Source: Hydractinia symbiolongicarpus | Taxonomy: Eukaryota; Cnidaria; Hydrozoa; Anthoathecata; Hydractiniidae | Direction: 5' to 3' | DNA length: 60,000 nt | Assembly: GCF_029227915.1 (NCBI RefSeq) | Contig: NC_079885.1 | Span: 17,497,001 to 17,557,000, forward strand | Part shown: positions 21,659 through 33,839 of the stretch, in pieces | Position numbering within the stretch: the stretch's first letter is position 1 | How the letters are laid out: each line of letters begins with the position of its first letter | Program-made: the position numbers and the translations under genes | Notes under the pieces: generated by a model | What the model was told of the DNA's origin: nothing | Seen by the model: the letters and a program-made list of their open reading frames with translations, nothing else | The model's database searches: none

Positions 21659-22365
21659 TTACGACATATCAATGTCAAACATTACCTCGAATAGATCCCG
21701 TGTATCACCTTCGGGTAGCGTGAAGTGATTTAGGTAACAATTCTCGGTGCCTAGGCTATCGTCCCCAAATCGGTACCAGGCATGTATGGCATTGGGGTCG
21801 TCACATTCCGGTTTCTTTACAGTCATCTCGGGGTACATCTCCCCTAACGTGCTTATCCTTGCACCGAGTTGCCTACGCTGGCATCGGATCATATAGTGCT
21901 TATGTATACCTTTTTTCCATGCTCGTGAGGATCGTTTTTATCAACCACACATAGCACGGTATCATATTGATATCAATGTGGAACATGCCTATGTCGTAGT
22001 TCCGAGTTGTCTTGTTTAAGAGCACTAAGCTGTTCATCCTTATCCTCGAGATCATCCCCCAACACCATGAGTTGGTTGTAACTATCCTCGACTTAATCAC
22101 CGAGTAAGACCTGGGCCCCATCTCTATCCTCCAGGGCCTGGCGATGCTCTTTAATTACATCTTGTAATTTTTGGACGCCTGCCCGGGCTAGCCATTTGAT
22201 GACCCCTACAGCCTTGGGCTTTTTTACCTACGCAAAATTCCAGGGCGCTCTCGAGCGTGACAAAGACGTCATGCCCATTTTTAGTTTGCCTTGTTCTTTC
22301 GGTTCCATTCAGCAAGTCTCTCTCCGGCTGCAATACGACCCTCGTTCTTCTTGGTTATGACTCTC
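21659..22365 (-). pseudogene. BRO-like protein remnant (coiled coil and C-terminal domain)
   Basis: Reading leftward from about 22365 it has a 'KKNEGRIAAGERLAEWNRK' segment (shared with the small membrane protein of element 2), a helical 'IKWLARAGVQKLQDVIKE' stretch, a coiled coil, and a C-terminal domain ending 21659 with 'CDDPNAIHAWYRFG', reminiscent of the DUF3627-type C-terminus of baculovirus-like BRO proteins. At least four stops interrupt it. No BRO-N domain survives. Confidence 0.45.
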
Positions 22366-22416
22366 TCCTTTTGTTTTTGTTCTTCTTCACTAATTTTATT
22401 ATAAGCCCCAAGACTT

Positions 22417-22712
22417 TACTGCTTTTTTACATCAAGATAGATAGTAAGGTTTTGATCTTCAAGAATCTCCATGGTCTCTTTTATCACTTTGAGTATGGCT
22501 TCGGGTGTGTTTAAATCTCTCTCGAAATATCTCAAGAACTCCCTAAACGTCATGCGTTCTTTCTTTGGTGGAGCTATTCAAAGCTTCCTCTCCTTCATCA
22601 GCGCCGTTAGTCTGTGCCCCTGTGCAACCCTTCCCGGGTGCTTTTTGTGTACTTCGACAATTTTTCCTGTGGCCTCGGGCTGCTGTTGATTGATGATAAT
22701 AACACTGCTCAT
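22417..22712 (-). pseudogene. Small basic protein with GRVA-G-RL motif
   Basis: It starts MSSVIIINQQQPEATG at 22712. The motif 'KKHPGRVAQGHRLTALMKE' parallels 'KKNEGRVAAGKRLAEWNRK' in element 2 (38237). One in-frame stop (near 22592) separates it from a helical tail. It is probably a DNA- or membrane-associated accessory protein. Confidence 0.4.
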
Positions 22713-22716
22713 CCTT

Positions 22717-23280
22717 GTTATCTTTAGTCTCCTCCGCGTTCTCTTTCTGCTTGCTCATATGTCTCGCTGTATGACCCGCAACAAGCAGTGGGGCTAAACA
22801 CCTCCCAATGGTGCAGTACACGAGTATTCCCAAATCTGTCAAAGAGTCCCGGATTATGGGGTCTTCTTCGATATCTTTTCGCAATTACTCTACGCTGTCT
22901 ATATCTACAAAGTTTCCAATCATGCTGGCATACAGGCTAATAACATGGGTAGACAGTGCCCTAGCTGTTTTCTCCCCCTTCTCCTGGAGCTCACGTTGTA
23001 CGTAGTCGGTATGGACCTTGTCGATTGCCTCCTCCGGATCCTTGTCAACGAAGCTTTCTGTTCATTTTTTGGGTTGTAGGTGACCCTTGCCTTTCCTCAG
23101 GGCCTCTTTCAGGATCTGACGCTTATCGATAGGCTTTTCAATATTTTCATATTCTGCAGAGGCCGTGTCGAATACCCGTGCGATATCTGACATTCTCGTT
23201 ATTATACGTCGATATCGCAAAAGTACATAGGTGATCATGGCATAGGGTAGAAGTATAGCGATTAGTAGGCATATGTCCAT
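22717..23280 (-). pseudogene. Membrane protein, frameshifted
   Basis: It starts MDICLLIAILLPYAMITYVL (a membrane helix) at 23280 directly after a TAA that overlaps it (TAAATG). A helical middle part follows, then a second hydrophobic segment (LVYCTIGRCLAPLLVAG). The frame changes near 23060 and stops near 22885. The family is unknown. Confidence 0.35.
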
Positions 23281-23282
23281 TT

Positions 23283-23470
23283 AGTTATTTTGAAGAGCCC
23301 CCTGGTTTTTTTGTTGTTGCTTGAAACTCGGAGGGTTTTTTGAGTTTAGGGATCTTTTGAATCTTGGATTCTATCCCTGACTGATATGGAACATTTTTCA
23401 CTTCCATTGGTTCAATCCAACTCCCTCTGTGACCACAGTCGCGAACGCAAAAGAATCGCTCGCAATCTTT
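23283..23470 (-). pseudogene. Short Cys/Lys-Pro-rich protein remnant
   Basis: The minus frame contains 'RFFCVRDCGHRGSW' and a basic Lys/Pro tail ending 'KKPGGSSK' just before the next start codon. It could be the end of a broken gene downstream of PolB. No family is recognised. Confidence 0.25.
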
Positions 23471-23529
23471 TACCCAAGGCGTTCTTTTATTTTATCAACC
23501 TTGATGGTTAATAGCATGGGTTAAACACG

Positions 23530-26500
23530 CTAGAAGTATAAAGACGCCATATGTACCCCATCCTCGTGTACAACCCTTTTGTCGTAAAACGCCGACAGCC
23601 CGAGCTTGTTTTGTTCGTACGTGATCATACCCTGGTTGTGTACCCGAAAACCTACGTTTTTGGGCATATCTCAACCACCCCTTAGCGCACTCAGGTATCT
23701 ACCCTAGGTCACGGCATTTTGTCTCTTTGACATGCCCTTACATGAAAATTGAATACCCTTTTTCCTTCCGCTTTGAATAGTCCTCCTGCTCGACTCGAGT
23801 ATTTATCAGTGGCAAACCAGTTTTTTACATCCTCATCATACTCGTCAAGCAGTTCGGGGCGAATGACATCTCGCAACTCTTCCCCAGAGATGCCAAAATA
23901 GGCATTGTCAATGTCCATGTAAATATACTCAAAGTCCTAACGATCCACGTACTTGTCCAGAAAATCGTAGTAAACTTAGAGCATGCGAAGTTTGGCTAGT
24001 TGATATACCGCGATACCGCGCTGGTAGGCCCTATCGATAGTACACTTGTGTTTGCCCCTCCTCAGCTCATACGCATCGCCGATCCCTTCAAAGTCCTCGA
24101 GGTACGGGCTTCGCAGAGCAGCGTCAACCTCCTTTTCATCCCTCGTAAACGTAGTATTTGCGTGCCTCGCCAGATCCTCTATCATTTTGCCGTAGAGCGA
24201 GTTGCCTTTCAACTTTGCCGTATCCCCGCAATTCGCTTGTCGGGTCTTTATCGGCTTGTGGTCGTGCATAGGCAATCTCTTCCCGGAACCATTCAAAGGG
24301 CCTACCTCTGGCATACTTGAGAAACCAGTAAAAGGCAGTCACTTTCAGCCCATGGTCAAGGTACCATTTTAGCACAGGGGTATACAGTAGGATTTTTTGG
24401 CCTTTAGCAACCCCAGAAGCTTACGCGTACCCGGAAAACGCTTGCGACCCGTATTTTTTAAGTATTCGTGCATGTGCTGGGGGATTTGATCATCAGGTAT
24501 TTCCTTGGCGACAAACAGGGGAGCCATTTCACTAAACTTTTTGCGCAGATGCTCGTGTACCTAGATATAACAACGATCCATCCACCACACCTCGCGCTAG
24601 TATCTCGATATTGTGTTCCGATGTCGGCGTAGCCACCTTGATCAGTTGTAAGAATGGTCTTGCACTTGTGGGGTTCCTTGTAAACGTGAGATCTGATACC
24701 CGTCACGTCTCGTTCGTGTTATCTACAGAATACGATCGCGGGACCACCCACCATCCCCATCCGTAGGATCTCGTAGGCCTCATTCCTCGTACATTTTTCA
24801 CATTTTTTCTGTACCTCCTTGCAGGCCTTACAAGTCTTGCTATAACAAGAGTCCATACACGTGTGTCTGCATGGGTCTCCCGGAGCGTATAGTTCTAACT
24901 TTGGGTTCAGCCGTAGAGACTTGTTCAATACGTAGCGCATCAACACGCCTGGAATACTGATCGCCTCCTTCAAAATATCTATCTCGTCATCGTAATAGTG
25001 CAACCTCGTCTTGTCCACGGCTTCAATGAACGGTTCCACATCAGCTAGGTTGTACTCACGCAAGTAGTCCATCATGGTGACGCAGCCTCGCCTGTAAAAC
25101 TCGACGCGGAATGTCTCGTACTCTTCGCGAGATAGTGTGTTTTTCTCACCTAGCCGGCTTTAAAAGTCCTCGTGAGCCACAGGTCCGGCATGGTTGAACT
25201 TCTCGTGGCTCGTCAACCATTCATACAGAAACACAAGCTTTTCGAGCTTACATTCCAACGACCTGCACCAACCGTCATAGCTTAGACCAGGAGCAAGAAA
25301 ATTTTTGATATCTAGAAATTTAAACCTCGAGGTAGTAAGGAACATGTAGTCATTATCTTTTTTCGCCACCTTAATCTTATCGCCTTGCGCGATCTCTTCG
25401 CAAAGTACCGCTTGATCAGGTTGATGTCGTACTTGCCGGAATTAAACCTTATTACAGCTACTTGATTTAACCACTCATTCCACAACTCCTGGTTTTTTTT
25501 GGAGAGCATGTCAAAGTCATCAGGCTTTGGGTACATTCTCTCGACCTCTTTCACAATGAAGGCATGCCTCTTTTCGAGCTCCTTCACAAATTGTTTAACC
25601 AAAACCTTGGGGTCCTCGTGCTCGATGAACGTCGGGCGACTATTCAAACATGTCTCGAAAGGTATGTTAGATCGGAGGTTTGCTGGTAATTTAAAGGTGA
25701 TAGGAGGGCTTTGAAATCAAATACCAGGTAGTGGGGATATGGCTTGAACTCCTTCTGAAAGTACCTCTTGATTTTGGGTGGTTCTTCACATTCCCAAGAC
25801 ATTACGAGGGTATAGCCCTGTTCTTGTATCATCCTTTCCTTAGACCGGGTTGCAGTGTAATGAGTCTTGTCCGCTTTGGTTTTGTCGGACAGACAGGGGC
25901 ATCCCTGCCACTTACAACCATTGTAGTCGTATACAGTCTTTGAAATAAGTTCATAGCCATCAACCTTCCATTCCTTTTTGCCATCACGGATAACACGCTC
26001 ACCACCATGACCACATAGGGCATGATGAATATGTCTTCCGGTTTGCTTTGACATGTATTCTATCCATTTTGCTGCATCATAGCTATACCCCTCATCGTAA
26101 AAGACATTCTCGGCCCTGCTCGGCATACGTTTGACCTTCCCCTCTTTGCAAATGCTCGTCGCCTTGACACCCTCGCATTCGTTCTTTTTACCGCGTGAGG
26201 GAAAAGGCGTAATTAAACTTCTATTTACATACCTTGCATTCCCAGTGTTGGGTCAGCACGTTCCTTGATGTAGAAACAGTGCCCGTCCAGCATACCAAGA
26301 TTGATGCCTTCCAAACCTCTTTTGTATTGCTTTTGACCATAGACAAGTCGCCATGGTGCTTTATCAGAGTTTGTCTTGGGCTCAAATACCCTAATGTTGA
26401 CCTTGAATTGCTTGGAAACCCTCTCCAAATCCACCAGCCTCGTAGGCCTGACGTCCCTACGCTTAAGCTTGGGGTCCCTGTAGCACTTTCGAGCTAAGGT

Positions 26501-27280
26501 AAGGGCGGCCTTGTTAGAAATTCTGTTCCCCGTTTTACGTTAACCCTATCTTTTACAGCTAAGCATCTCCAAAAGCATAGGTTGTCCGTACTGGCATCCT
26601 CACCATCCATGGCGTAGATGCACCTTTTTTCGCAACCAATCCGGGAGAGGGCCGCATCCCAAAAGAGGTTCTTATCACTTTGATCTGTACGTGATTAAAG
26701 ACAATTTTTCCCTCATATGCTCCTGGGATCTCGGTGGTTCTAGTGGGTGGTAAATAAGCCCTAGCCCAGAACTCGTGATCCTTCAGATCGAGATGCTTCA
26801 TTTCGCATTCTTCTACGAACGCTTCGATTTCCGCCATACTTGACAGCGACCCGGAGCTCTTAGTTTTGTGGTAATCAGACACATCGCCCCACCCTTGTAA
26901 ATATCACAGCTAAAGCTATACACAACCTTAACGCGCATTTCTATATGTGTCGTGATTTTTTGCACAGTCGCGTTCTTCGGAGATTGATTCAAATGCTTAT
27001 TGAACCGCCATGTTTTGATCCTATTTCCATCCTCCAACATCTGGATATTGTCCTCGGGGCCTTGATATTTAATATCCTCCGTGTAGTCCTCTATTGCCTT
27101 TTGTTCAATCTCGTCGTGAAGTGTTGTACCTCCCGAAATTTGTTCCTTTGCCCTGTTGTAATAGAATGCAACAGTATCCCGCACACTCTGTAGTCGATCG
27201 GCAAGGACGTCGCGGGTTGCTGCCACCAGTGCCGACACGGTGCTATATAGTTTACTGATGGCGTTCCTGAACCAACTCAT
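23530..27280 (-). pseudogene. polB: Polinton-type family B DNA polymerase, heavily decayed
   Basis: Pieces in order, from the start MSWFRNAISK at 27280, are as follows. First an N-terminal helical leader, then 'LPPTRTTEIPGAYEG' (26750) and an OTU-like block ending 'GMLDGHCFYIK' (26290). Next comes a Cys-rich endonuclease-like motif ('YNGCKWQGCPC', 25910), an exonuclease start 'YLVFDFKAL' (25700), and thumb/TPR-like cysteines (24800-24870). The polymerase motif B 'KLKGNSLYGK' is at about 24200 and motif C 'MDIDNAYF' at about 23915; canonical motif C ends DTD/DID. A terminal block 'KLGLSAFYDKRVV' runs to the TAG at 23530. More than ten stops and frameshifts interrupt it. Length, about 1250 codons, fits Polinton PolB. 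Confidence 0.85.
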
Positions 27281-27285
27281 CTTTT

Positions 27286-27561
27286 TTATATACATAGTTT
27301 TTTGAAAAATGGGTGCTCTGGCATTTGCTCGATTTTTTGTCGAGCAAGCTGGGAATTTTCCTCCACTTGCTGTTAGGGACTTACCCTTGATATGCATGAC
27401 TAAGCACCGCTTATTGGGGATTTTTCATACATATAAATAGATTTTTGTGCAATGGGGCGTGGCGAAAAGTTGTGACGTCACAAGCAAAATTCTGTATGAT
27501 AATTTTTATGAGAGTTTGACCGTGTTTTTTAAGAAGTATGGTTATATTCCTTCCCTACACT
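27286..27561 (-). repeat. Right terminal inverted repeat of element 1
   Basis: It is the inverted counterpart of 14228-14503. Its inner edge lies 6 bp from the PolB start codon, so the PolB promoter would be inside the repeat. Confidence 0.85.
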
Positions 27562-28873
27562 AGCTTACTATTATCCAACATCAGCAACTGAAGTGCTCCC
27601 AATTAGAAGGAAAACTTTACCTGGTGACGAACTGAGAAACAGTGGAGTCTTAGTACTCCCAAGTAAAAGAACATTACACGATACATGACTATATGAATTT
27701 TATGCGTCCTAAGCCTGATTTCAATGAAAAGATTGTCAATGAGTTAAAAAAAATTGACAGATGATTACTTTGATGTTCAACATTACATAGTATTATTATT
27801 CGATGAGATTCAATTTGATCAAATTTAGTTTTTGATAAACTTACTGGGGAGCTGATAGGCTTTACTGACCTAGGTGATCCCAATATCAATTATGGAACAT
27901 TTGACAAATCTGATGACATTGTATCACACATTCTTGTGTTTTTATTGAGAGGAATCGCAACCAACCTGAAGTTTAGCTTTGCTTATTTTGCTACATTACA
28001 AGCTATCAGATATTTCCATTATTTTAGGATGCTGTTTGTATTTTAGAAAGAACATGTAATCTATGGGTCATATGTGCAACTAGTGATGGGGCTTCATCTA
28101 ATAGAAGATTCTATAGAATGCATAAAGATCTGGATGCAGATAATAGTCGTGATGTATGTGAAAAATTTATTTTGTGTCAGATGCGCCACAGTTGGTCAAA
28201 ACGGCGAGAAATTGTCTGTACAATTCTGGAAGTGGTCGACAGGCACGGTATATGTGGAATGCTTGGAAACATCTATTGTGGGGACACATCCAACATGTTT
28301 ACATGTTGGATGCTAACAATGCTTTGAAGATTATGCTTAAACTCATATACGATCATACTAATTTGACACCCTACTCTATCATGCGTGTAAATTTAGCTGC
28401 ACAGGTCTTAAGTAGCACCATAGCTAAAATTCTACAAGATCATGGAGATGCTGAAATGGCATGCCACTGCACAATATTGTCAAATGGTTGATTCATTCTT
28501 TGATTGCTTGAATGTACGTGGAGTGATGGGAAATGTGCATAAGCGAAAACCCAATCTGGCACCATATACTGATATGAATGATCCAAGGTTTTCATTGTTA
28601 GAGGAAGAATTTCTGAATTATCTCACTGAATGGAAAGCAAGTATAGAGGCACGTGGAGGATTTTCAAAGGATGCTCAAAGTAGAATGTTGATTTCCTGGC
28701 AGACCTTTGAAGGATTCAAGATTACAGTTTTTTCAATCGTTGAAGTTGTCAAGTATTTAATTTCACAGGGTATGGAGTTTGTGTTAGCGGAACGTTTTTG
28801 CCAGGACCCTGCAGAAGAGTTCTTTGTTAACCAACGTCAACTTGGCCGACATTGCCATTTTCAGCCAGTTTAA
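27562..28873 (+). pseudogene. THAP9/P-element-type transposase, 3' part
   Basis: The frame from the left flank resumes immediately after element 1 and reads 'LPSKRTLHD', 'GELIGFTDLGDPN', 'DGASSNRRFYRMH', then '[20 protein letters not shown]' near 28800. These are the hallmarks of the P-type transposase (RNase-H-like core and the C-terminal 'QD-EE-F-N-R' block). Stops and frame changes lie near 27690, 27750, 27830, 28050, 28310 and 28440. The gene was therefore already a mobile-element or domesticated copy when, or before, the Polinton landed. Confidence 0.7.
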
Positions 28874-28991
28874 TTTCCTCAAGGTACAAACATATTTTTA
28901 TATTCACTCTTTTCAGGAATTGAACCTGAGATCCAGAAAAAGATCATCCAATAAAGAGTTTGGTTTTACAATAACAGAACAGAACAAAATT

Positions 28992-30619
28992 TCAACTTTT
29001 ATAAAGCATCACCTGCTTCTGCTTCACATGATCGTTTGATTTCTTTTCATAGTGCTTTAGTTTTCCTTGTAGCATTTTTATAGTTTTGTAACTTATCCCG
29101 TCCAAGAAAGAACTTACCTGGATATACAATTTAATAATGCTTTGAAGAATATTTTTAGCTACATGCTTCTCTATTTTGATTTCTGCATCAGCACATATTG
29201 CTTGCATATTATTCACTACAGTTGAATCTGTCATTGATCTATCTAAAATTGATTCAATGTCTATATTGTTATTATTCTTAGCAGTCAACAATCTGAAATA
29301 TTTCTCGGTTGCAAAAATGATATTTTCCATGGTATTTGTAATATGCCACACAACTTATTTTTGACATTAATGTGTCTATAATTGGACTTTCTGTATCTTC
29401 TTTTTCGGCTGAGAGGAATGCTAAAGCTTGTTGATTGCTGTTAGTATTGTAATGTTTTGAATTTCTATTTTTTTGTCGAGTTTGTGTAATATATACCATC
29501 CAATATATTTTAAACCATGCATTTCTTTATCACATAAGGAAAATTTTTTAATACTTTTGGCATTTCTTGTGCATTATTTATCTTACTATATGCTAGAATT
29601 TTATCTGTGAGTTTACAAAGTAACAATGTCCCAGCATGTTCACTATGATCAGAAGCATATATTGTGCTGTCAGCAACAATATGTGAATAACAGTATTCGT
29701 AAAACTTCCCTCTATCATTATTTTTCATGAGTTTTTTATATTGTAATGAATAGGCTGCGTAGAGATCAAGAGCAGTTAGCCAATTTTTTTATTCGTTTTC
29801 AAAGGAAGATATTTCATTGATGATCTCCGGCATCATAACATTTATTTTTCGTGATGGCTGACTTTATTTCTTTAAAAAACTGAAAAATGACTTAGATAGA
29901 TAGATGTGCATATTTTACATGGCTAGCCTCACTAATATCGAGGGATATACCCTGTCTATTATATCCAGGAGGGGCCATGGGTTAGATAGAGAGTCCTAGA
30001 GTATTTAATGCTCATTTAGAGCTACGCAGACCCAATTAGGGCCGCGCTCTACTAAACAACTCCCGGCAACATCTAACGGCCCACACATGGAGCCATCTCC
30101 CCATTTTCCCTCACATGGCTTGAGTTAACCCGGGGCTATGGTAACATTCACTCCACTATGTTGAATCGCCGTCAAGAAGAATCGTCAAGAAAAACCCCGG
30201 TCTCCCGCACAGAGTACGAGAGCCATAACTACTAATCTACGGAACCATTTTAGACGTACATTGTCCACTTCTTGGCTTAAATCGTTTTTGTTGTCAACAT
30301 GTTCTTCCTCAGTTTTTTGTGTACTTTTTGATGCAACTTCAAGCCTCCCTTGCTTTTATAAAATTTCTGACACTGCTCACCTGTTAATTTTTCCTCAAAT
30401 ACAACCTATAGTTGAAAGTATAATAATATAGCTGTATATACTATATAGCTATACATATATCAAAATTATGGACGTTCTGAACTTTTTTTGATAATAAAAA
30501 CGTACATTGTCCACAGCCTCTACCATTTTAGTTTCCAATTCTTCATCCTCCTGTACGAATTCCAAAATAGCATCAATGTCATCTCCAAAAAGGTATATGT
30601 CGTGTGCAGCGCCAGCCAT
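28992..30619 (-). pseudogene. Decayed zinc-finger gene with two recognisable exons
   Basis: Exon 1 (30619-30506) encodes MAGAAHDIYLFGDD… (38 residues, acidic) and ends at a GTACG donor. Exon 2 (from 30405, after CTATAG) has one C2H2-like finger, 'EQCQKFYKSKGGLKLHQKVH'. A GC-rich repeat separates this from further minus-strand blocks: 29876-29720 ('INEISSFENE', 'LTALDLYAAYSLQYKKLM'), 29728-29510, and 29351-28992, with changes of frame between them. The finger type (GLKLH) is common in multicopy invertebrate genes. I infer one gene broken by insertion and frameshifts. Confidence 0.4.
29930..30240. repeat. GC-rich SINE-like repeat
   Basis: It stands out from the AT-rich flanks and contains well-formed non-coding sequence ('GCTACGCAGACCCAATTAGG', 'TCGCCGTCAAGAAGAATCGTC'). 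It interrupts the zinc-finger remnant. I believe near-identical sequences are dispersed in cnidarian genomes, but cannot check. No pol III boxes were confirmed. Confidence 0.4.
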
Positions 30620-30715
30620 TTTAAAAATCTGTGCACTGGTTATTTCGTGCGCGTTATGGAGTGCCGATATGACACTTGCCTAACCATGGTTTTATGTTCC
30701 GAGTGACTATTATGA

Positions 30716-30997
30716 CCCTATACATTTTCTTGATCAGCGTTTTAAGATCTATAAGATGAAGGCAACAGGCATAAAAATTTCGAAAAATTCTTTGTACTTT
30801 TATTAGGGACTTTTATTGACGTCAGCAAAAATTTTAAACCCTTATATATCATTAACCATTCATCAAAAGCACGTAACGTAAAAACAAGGTTCTAATTCTT
30901 TTTGCAGATGGGTTGCTGACGTTATAAAAATTCATATGACGCTTTTTTTCAATTTTATCCTGCCTCAGTGGATATTTCCACGGGCTTTATCGACTAG
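30716..30997 (+). mobile_element. Helitron 3' half
   Basis: The sequence from 'CCTATACATTTTCTTGATCAGC' to the GTGGATATTTCCAC stem and terminal CTAG (30994-30997) matches the copies at 169 and 3475. The 5' half is missing. Confidence 0.6.
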
Positions 30998-32390
30998 TTG
31001 TGACAATAATAATCATTATTATTGAGCAATCATCATGAGAAGGCTGTGGAAACACAGAAGACAGAGATGATAACTAGCTACACAATTTTGTTTACATTCT
31101 TTTCCAGGTGCTAGTTAGGTCGGTAATATAAATCTAAAATAAGTACGAAGTGATATTTTTTTTGCGCACCGCATAAATGGTATTAGGGTTGCGGTGGTTG
31201 GTACTCTCTTCTTGCACGAAAAAGCAAGTCAGACAGTCTCATAGTGATCAAGACCAGACAGTTCACAAACCCTGGACACTTCTAGACAGCATTGTCGTTG
31301 TGAATTGTAAGTTGTGTGTAAAATTTCAACCCGTATAGTAAAATAGTACTTACCTAGGGTCAAAATTGCCAGTTACGACATTTATGTAAAATCAATTTTA
31401 ACCAGACAGTTAATGTGTTCTTGTTGAGGATCAATAGGAAAAGTAAACAAACCCTGTGCGGGACTGTTATTTATCACAAAGCCCATTTCGCTGAAATGAA
31501 CAAGCTGTCACTGGTATGTTCTGCGGAACATATTGTAGCCGTGTAGACAAGTATCACTTCGCTGGGTTACTCACATTTTCACTCAGTTTTACGAAATATC
31601 GCGATAACGAAAGAGGAAATCTAGTTTATCGACTTCAGCATAGAGAAACCTGGGTTAAAGGTCCGATAAACCGGGTTTTCAATTGATATACCTAATATAT
31701 CGAATAAATGGTAATTTTACTTGCCATACTTGTTGCATGCTGTAGAAGTTCATACACATCCTTTTTGTTTATTTTGTAATTAAAAAACTACTCATGCATT
31801 ATCGAATATTTTACTTGTAAAGGCATATCGGAAAAGTGGGATGCGGGATGCTGACCGGGACACGGGATGCGGGATGCGGGACGCAAAAAAAATTATCGAA
31901 ATAAAATAATGACTGCGCCAATGTTATTTTTTCTCGCCACGGATTTAACGCACGAAAAACTTGATGATTTATAAATACATTTTCGTTTATTTTTAACAGA
32001 CTTAAAAAAGTATAACGAAAAATAACAGAATTTTAATAAGTTCAAAAAAATGTGAATTATGAAAAACTTAAAGGATAAGGGATTTCGGACTGACGTAAAT
32101 GTCCTGAAAAGGAACGTTACAATAATTGAACGTCGTGTCATATGTCATCCATCACATTTTACGTTTCATCCTAGCTTAAAGTTTTTTGATTCAATTTTAT
32201 TCTAAACCACCTGATTATACAGAATTCACTCACTTTTCCCAATGAGAACAAGTTTTACTTTCTAATCTTGTTTTTTCACTTCGTCTTGGATCAGTTTGAT
32301 GTTCTCTTTCAAAGTTAATTGCCAATGGCCTTAGAATTAATTGATTCGTTGTTTTTTTTTGTGTAATGTGCTGGTGGATTACGCAAAGCA
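30998..32390. other. Non-coding, nothing recognised
   Basis: AT-rich spacer. The only notable feature is a short G-rich run of GGGATGC units (about 31836-31883) that might form a quadruplex. Confidence 0.4.
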
Positions 32391-33190
32391 CACGCTGTCC
32401 TGGTGGAAGCCAGCATAGATGTCCTTATATGTTCTTTTTTTATACTGATTCATGTATTCAATAAACTCTGCACCACGTTGTCTATCCATCCACTAACTGC
32501 ATAGGTTTTTTAATGTTTCGTCAAAATGTTTTTTGTTTAAGCAGTTCAGCAGTTCATTAAAACCTGTATCTTTGTCTCGCCAATTTCTTTCCAAATATTT
32601 TATCAATTTAAGGCGTACTGTCAATACCCAGGCCGAAAAACGTTTTTAGCACGTTGTCCCTCATGTGGATGGTATGTGCTTTGCGGAATTGAACGTTGAC
32701 TTGAATACATCGTACAAAGTTTTATCAACATCTGTTCCAAATGCTTTCAAGTTTTTCAAGTTTGGTCGGAATTTTATCATATTTGAAGGCAATGTAAAAT
32801 AAGAATCGTAAGTCTTGTTGGAATAAATTAGCGTCGGTCCCAGCATAACTGGATGATCGTTTGCACCATTTACTAGAAGTGGGTACTTGAAGTTGTTATA
32901 GTAACATTATAATCACCACCCAGTACACTACAACAACGACTTCCAGTACAAAACCTGTCGATATCATTCAATTGGGAAACGGTCGCTAGGAATACTTATA
33001 CTTCTGGCGCTGTTCTCACATCACGAATGAAAGCAGATAAACTTTCTGCCTGACCTTTGCAGAGGTCTAGAAGTTTAACTAGATCGTCAGTTTCTGATTT
33101 GACTTTCAAATAAAAACAATAATTTTCCTGATCATTTCTGTTGATTGGTCGTAATTTGTAGCGCGGATAGTTGAGTTTAGATACAAGAAA
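32390..33190 (-). pseudogene. MULE-like transposase remnant
   Basis: The minus strand reads 'AFIRDVRTAPEV', 'QLNDIDRFCT', 'DYNVTITT', then 'MLGPTLIYSNKTYDSYFTLP' and 'LKAFGTDVDKTLYDVFKSTF'. This is the DDE region of a MULE-type transposase family (pattern GPTLIH…Y..L, then FGTDGE); the expected GTDGE acidic residues have changed to GTDVD. Stops at several points show that it is dead. Confidence 0.5.
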
Positions 33191-33279
33191 ATAAGACAGA
33201 GTTGTGTCTACTCTTCCATGCTATAAGCTGTGAAAACCTGGTTTCTACTCCTACTTTTTATTAAAAAGATAAAGGGCTT

Positions 33280-33312
33280 TCTTTCTCTCTCCCCCCCCCC
33301 TCCCTCCCCCGG
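33280..33312. repeat. Polypyrimidine tract
   Basis: CTTTCTCTCTCCCCCCCCCC followed by TCCCTCCCCC, on the plus strand. Confidence 0.8.
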
Positions 33313-33839
33313 TGATTAAAACAATGTAAATGTCGAAACCTATAATCTATTATAGTAATACGATGCTTCCGTCTGTCTGACTTTCGCAAAGTGGATTAAA
33401 AATTTTCATGATTTTTTTTAAAAAATGATGAAAATTTAATAAAATTACCAAACTTAGACGTTAAAACAGTATTGACGTCAAAGGGAAGTAAATTAAGAAT
33501 AGTGAAGCTATTGTATTCCACCAATATTATCCTCTGCGTGGGTAAAGAGGCACTATCTGGGGCCAAAAAATGGACCAATTTCCTAAAGCTAGGTCAACCC
33601 ACCAGTTTTGGAACAGACGGTTCAATGACGTCATCAAACTACCTTTACACCCCAATATCTTTGTAACCGTTCGTCAAATGCACATGATCCTATACATTTT
33701 CTTAATCAGCATTTTAAGCTCTGTACAATTTGGGAGGATAGAAAGGGAGAAGAAGAAGAAACTAAAGTTTAAAGGGCCAGATGCCTTTTCAATTTTCTAT
33801 TGTTTTTAACTTCAATAGAACCAGATGCGCGAGATGCTC

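Larger units (their letters stand above)
14228..27561. mobile_element. Polinton/Maverick-like element 1, decayed, about 13.3 kb
   Basis: It has inverted terminal repeats of about 276 bp (14228-14503 and 27286-27561), is visibly richer in G+C than its flanks, and carries a PolB, an integrase, a capsid remnant and virus-type genes. The outermost bases are AGTGTAGGG/CCCTACACT. The sequence AGCT lies on each side (14224-14227, 27562-27565), but a clean 6-bp target duplication is not seen. Nearly all large genes are broken, so the element is an old, dead copy. Confidence 0.85.

Noticed and set aside
14222-27567. Clean 6-bp target-site duplication for element 1
   Set aside because: The six flanking bases are CAAGCT and AGCTTA; only AGCT is shared and it is palindromic, so it is not good evidence.
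31836-31883. G-quadruplex regulatory element
   Set aside because: G-runs are short and irregular; no gene lies nearby.
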